8,489 nucleotides of DNA from DASXPG01 sp036493755 (lineage in GTDB: Bacteria; Gemmatimonadota; Gemmatimonadetes; Gemmatimonadales; JACORV01). The stretch spans positions 1-8,489 of the forward strand of contig DASXPG010000024.1 in NCBI GenBank assembly GCA_036493755.1, read 5' to 3'. The position numbers were made by a program, and so were the translations under genes. The notes below the pieces were generated by a model, which saw nothing but the letters and a program-made list of their open reading frames with translations, searched no databases and was not told the DNA's origin. How positions within the stretch are numbered: position 1 is the stretch's first letter; each line of letters opens with the position of its first letter. Positions 6,501 to 8,489 of the stretch are shown one piece after another.

Positions 6501-6563
6501 GGGAGGTGAGGGAGGTGAGGGAGGTGAGGGAGGTGAGGGAGGTGATGGAGGTGACGGAGGACT
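6501..6563 (+). repeat. 9-bp tandem repeat GGGAGGTGA, five perfect copies plus two decaying ones
   Basis: Five exact copies occupy 6501-6545. A sixth with one change (TGGAGGTGA, 6546-6554) and a seventh partial copy (CGGAGGACT, 6555-6563) follow. The unit contains GGAGGTGA, the consensus Shine-Dalgarno octamer complementary to the 16S rRNA 3' end. On the other strand it reads TCACCTCCC, which resembles the rRNA tail itself. The array lies in the 155-bp gap between the divergent nucleotidase and response-regulator genes and abuts the candidate -10 of the former. Regular GGG runs spaced by six bases fit a G-quadruplex pattern. Nine-base units keep reading frame, but I see no start codon that would make either strand's repeat part of a neighbouring protein. 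Confidence 0.93.
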
Positions 6564-6628
6564 GAGGAGAGGAACGTAACGACTGCGTTACATCCGTGAC
6601 CTCTCGTCGCTTCCGTCACTTTCGTTAC
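6542..6628 (+). repeat. Long imperfect inverted repeat in the response-regulator leader
   Basis: Read as plus-strand RNA, 6542-6560 pairs continuously with 6610-6628 over 19 positions: fourteen Watson-Crick pairs and five G-U pairs, including an unbroken core GTGACGGA/TCCGTCAC. Inside it are GAGAGG (6567-6572) with CCTCTC (6600-6605), and GTAACG (6576-6581) with CGTTAC (6586-6591) around an ACTG loop. On the minus strand the G-U pairs become C-A mismatches, so an RNA role would belong to the plus-strand transcript. No U-tract follows, so it is not a classical terminator. It ends nine bases before the ATG at 6638. Confidence 0.65.
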
Positions 6629-6631
6629 ATT
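6586..6631 (+). repeat. Degenerate 9-bp direct repeats, consensus CGTNACNTN
   Basis: Five consecutive units read CGTTACATC (6586), CGTGACCTC (6595), CGTCGCTTC (6605, after a one-base insertion), CGTCACTTT (6614) and CGTTACATT (6623). The first and last share eight bases, CGTTACAT. They end six bases before the response-regulator ATG at 6638. Direct repeats upstream of an OmpR-family regulator suggest operator sites for autoregulation, but the 9-bp period differs from the 11-bp period of the classical Pho box. They may instead be degenerate, inverted relatives of the neighbouring GGGAGGTGA array. Confidence 0.55.
6626..6631 (+). promoter_or_regulatory. Candidate -10 element for the response regulator (leaderless start)
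   Basis: TACATT ends six bases before the ATG at 6638, so a transcript from it would begin at or next to the start codon. There is no Shine-Dalgarno directly upstream of that ATG (it is preceded by CGGCGA), which fits leaderless initiation. I see no convincing -35. If a promoter further upstream is used instead, the mRNA would carry the hairpin described at 6542-6628. Confidence 0.3.
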
Positions 6632-6637
6632 CGGCGA

Positions 6638-7339
6638 ATGGCAGACGAGCGGGTTCTCGTCGTTGATGATGAGCGCGATATCACCGCGCTCGTGGCCTAT
6701 CACCTCGCCAAGGCCGGCTACCGTGTCACCACCGCCGCGACCGGCTCCGCGGCGCTCGAAGCCGTGACCGCCGAGCCGCCGGATCTGATCGTCCTCGACC
6801 TGATGCTTCCCGGCCGCTCCGGCCTCGAAGTGCTCGAAGAGCTCCGCCGCCGGGACGAGTCGCGCGGCGTGGGCGTCATCCTGCTGACGGCGCGGCGCGA
6901 AGAGGCCGACCGCATCAAGGGCCTGGCCACCGGCGCCGACGACTATCTCACCAAGCCGTTCAGCCCCGAAGAGCTGGTGCTGCGCGTCGGTGCGGTGCTG
7001 CGCCGGCTGCACGCGCCCCCGTCATCGGCGGGCGGGACGATCCTCAGGGCGGGACCAGTCACCATCGATCGCGGCGCCCATACGGCCTCGGTCGACGGCG
7101 CGGCCGTCGAGCTGACGCGTATCGAATACCGGCTGCTGCTCCTCCTCGCCGAGCGGCAGGGCCGGGTGCAGACCCGTCCGCAATTGCTCGAGTCGGTCTG
7201 GGAGGCGCAGGCCGACATCCAGACCCGCACCGTGGACATGCACGTCCAGCGGCTGCGCTCCAAGCTGGGCAGCGCCGGCGACCTGATCGAAACGGTGCGC
7301 GGCGTGGGTTACCGCATGAAAACGGAGCGGCCGAAATGA
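6638..7339 (+). CDS. OmpR/PhoB-family response regulator (winged helix)
   Basis: This 233-aa two-component transcription factor has a receiver domain at about 4-118, with acidic pocket Asp10/Asp11, phosphoacceptor Asp54 (IVLDLMLPG), Thr84 (LLTAR) and Lys106 (LTKPF). A winged-helix DNA-binding domain follows at about 134-230, with the hallmarks ELTRIEYRLL, a QLL-x-x-VW segment, RTVDMHVQRLRSKLG and IETVRGVGYRM. The sequence is closest in style to PhoB/PhoP regulators of phosphate starvation, but this is resemblance, not proof. The ATG at 6638 is chosen because the receiver fold normally begins a few residues before VLVVDDE. A GTG at 6596 would add a basic 14-residue tail translated from the 9-bp repeats and is less likely. 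The stop overlaps the kinase start as ATGA, as in a phoB-phoR operon. Transcription diverges from the nucleotidase operon, which is a plausible target together with its own promoter. Confidence 0.92.
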   Translation: MADERVLVVDDERDITALVAYHLAKAGYRVTTAATGSAALEAVTAEPPDLIVLDLMLPGRSGLEVLEELRRRDESRGVGVILLTARREEADRIKGLATGADDYLTKPFSPEELVLRVGAVLRRLHAPPSSAGGTILRAGPVTIDRGAHTASVDGAAVELTRIEYRLLLLLAERQGRVQTRPQLLESVWEAQADIQTRTVDMHVQRLRSKLGSAGDLIETVRGVGYRMKTERPK

Positions 7340-8489
7340 CGCTCACCCGGCGGCTGCTGGTTTCGTATACGGCACTGATCGCCTTCACGGCCGTCGTGCT
7401 GCTCGCCGGCGCCGACCGGCTGCTGCGCGGACGTCTGATGGAAGAGGCGACGAGCGAGCTGGAGCGCGAGGCGAAGTTCCTGGAATCCTCGGCGCGCGGC
7501 GTGGGCCGCAGCGGACTGGATTCGCTGGTGCGCTCGCTCGCCGCCCAGACCGGCCGCCGCTTGACGATCATCAATCGCGCCGGCGAGGTCATTGCCGACT
7601 CCGATTTTCCGCTGGGCGAGCTGTCGACGCTCGAGAATCACGCCACCCGTCCCGAAGTGAAGGCGGCGCTGGAAGGCCGCACCGGCACCGACTTCCGGCG
7701 CAGCGTGTCGACCGGCCGCGACGAGCTGAAGGTCGCGGTGCCATCGACCTTCGGCGTGGTGCGCATCAGCGCGCCGCTGCCGCAGGTGGACGCCGTCGTG
7801 GCGCGGGCCCAGGGCGCCGTGCTGCTGAGCGGCATCGCCGCGGTGGTCCTCGCGGCGCTGCTGGCCTGGGGGTTCGCCGATACCGTCGCGCGCCCGCTGC
7901 TGAAGCTTCGCGACGGGGCCGCCGGCATTGCCCGCGGGGAGCATCCGGTGCTCGACACCCGCGGCCGCGACGAAGTCGGCCAGCTGGCGCGCGCGCTGCG
8001 CACCCTCGACGAAAACCTCAGCGGCCGGCTTGGCGAGCTGGAGCGCGAGCGCGCCGGCATGGCGGCCCTCATCGGCTCGATGATCGAGGGCGTCATCGCC
8101 TGCGACGAGCGGGGCAAGATCACCCAGGTGAATCCCGCCGCCCGCGAGCTGCTGGGCCTCGCCGCCGACGCGCCGGTCCCGCCGATTCTCGAGCTGTTCC
8201 GGCAGCGCAACGCGCGGGATGCCATCGACGCCACGCTGGGCGGCGCCGCGACGGCCGACATCGAGATCGACATGGGTCCCCGCGCCGTGCTTCTCTCCGG
8301 CAGCTCCCTCGAGAGCGGCGGCGCGGTATTCGTGGTCCACGACATCACCGCGCTGAAGCATCTCGAGGCGGTGCGCCGCGACTTCGTCGCCAACGTTTCG
8401 CACGAGCTGAAGACGCCGCTGACGGTGGTGCGCGGATACGCCGAAACGCTGCGCAAGGACGATCCGCCGGGCGAGGTGCGGTCGGGATT
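7336..8489 (+). CDS. PhoR-like membrane sensor histidine kinase (partial, C-terminus beyond window)
   Basis: The 384 residues visible from ATG 7336 show a first membrane segment (about 8-25), an extracytoplasmic sensor region (about 26-158), a second membrane segment (about 161-181), HAMP (about 182-233), a PAS-like region (about 242-340, with G-V-I-A-C-D-E-R-G and the NPAA motif) and the start of HisKA. HisKA carries RRDFVANVSHELKTPLT with phospho-acceptor His356. The ATP-binding domain lies outside the window. The domain order (membrane segment, sensor, membrane segment, HAMP, PAS, HisKA) and the RRDFVANVSHELKTP box are typical of PhoR/PnpS kinases. In those, phosphate sensing often works through the Pst transporter and PhoU and not by ligand binding alone. 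The start overlaps the regulator's stop (ATGA), and GGAG at 7324-7327 lies eight bases upstream. The gene is intact as far as it can be read. A different stimulus is possible, because no pst or phoU gene is seen here. Confidence 0.93.
   Translation, partial: MTLTRRLLVSYTALIAFTAVVLLAGADRLLRGRLMEEATSELEREAKFLESSARGVGRSGLDSLVRSLAAQTGRRLTIINRAGEVIADSDFPLGELSTLENHATRPEVKAALEGRTGTDFRRSVSTGRDELKVAVPSTFGVVRISAPLPQVDAVVARAQGAVLLSGIAAVVLAALLAWGFADTVARPLLKLRDGAAGIARGEHPVLDTRGRDEVGQLARALRTLDENLSGRLGELERERAGMAALIGSMIEGVIACDERGKITQVNPAARELLGLAADAPVPPILELFRQRNARDAIDATLGGAATADIEIDMGPRAVLLSGSSLESGGAVFVVHDITALKHLEAVRRDFVANVSHELKTPLTVVRGYAETLRKDDPPGEVRSG

Noticed and set aside
6382..6579. Small plus-strand frame ending in a Gly-Glu-Gly repeat across the 9-bp array
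   Set aside because: It begins antisense inside the nucleotidase signal-peptide region. The protein repeat is a trivial translation of the DNA repeat, and there is no start signal or homology.
6501..6631. CRISPR-like or transposon-end interpretation of the repeats
   Set aside because: Units are 9 bp with no unique spacers, and there are no transposase genes or target-site duplications.
6586..6631. Classical Pho box upstream of the PhoB-like regulator
   Set aside because: A classical Pho box has 11-bp direct-repeat spacing. These repeats have 9-bp spacing and a different core, so only a generic operator suggestion is made.
6596..6637. Response-regulator start at GTG 6596
   Set aside because: It would add a repeat-derived basic tail before the receiver fold and has no Shine-Dalgarno. 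ATG 6638 gives the normal N-terminus.
7309..8403. 364-residue minus-strand open frame opposite the histidine kinase
   Set aside because: Antisense shadow of a clear HAMP-PAS-HisKA kinase; no domain recognised in it.

Overview
This is a high-GC (by eye about two thirds G+C), gene-dense bacterial window with seven genes on both strands and almost no spare DNA. The codon style, the PhoB/PhoR-type pair, and a periplasmic two-domain nucleotidase without a lipobox suggest a high-GC Gram-negative-type environmental bacterium. Gemmatimonadota is my best guess, from general appearance only and at low confidence. No rRNA, tRNA, IS element, CRISPR array or phage gene is visible.

Layout. (1) Positions 1-119, minus strand: the N-terminus of a TrmH/SpoU-family RNA 2'-O-methyltransferase, cut by the window edge. 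(2) Positions 138-908, plus strand: thiD (HMP/HMP-P kinase), starting only 18 bp from that gene's start codon. (3) Positions 905-6482, minus strand: a tight four-gene cluster. In transcription order it holds a 1037-aa exported CpdB-UshA fusion nucleotidase, adenosine deaminase (add), purine nucleoside phosphorylase (punA type) and an NAD(P)H-dependent FMN reductase. The first three genes are joined by 4-base ATGA and GTGA overlaps, and the fourth follows after 36 bases. The cluster meets thiD tail to tail with shared stop codons in CTAG. (4) Positions 6483-6637: the only real intergenic region, between divergent transcription units. It holds a 9-bp tandem repeat (GGGAGGTGA), a second degenerate 9-bp direct-repeat array, and a long imperfect inverted repeat. 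(5) From 6638, plus strand: an OmpR/PhoB-family response regulator overlapping (ATGA) a PhoR-like sensor histidine kinase that runs off the end of the window.

How the genes work together (inference). The fusion enzyme would strip phosphate from extracytoplasmic 2',3'-cyclic, 3'- and 5'-nucleotides. The nucleosides would enter the cell by a transporter not encoded here. Add would convert adenosine to inosine, and the phosphorylase would release hypoxanthine or guanine plus ribose-1-phosphate. Gene order follows pathway order. A divergent PhoBR-like pair fits phosphate-responsive control, but no classical Pho box is recognisable.

The most unusual sequence features are the 6501-6631 regulatory region and an octamer, GCCTAACG, present four times in one orientation. 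On the coding strand this octamer always reads NCG-TTA-GGC and supplies every in-frame TTA leucine codon I could find in the window.
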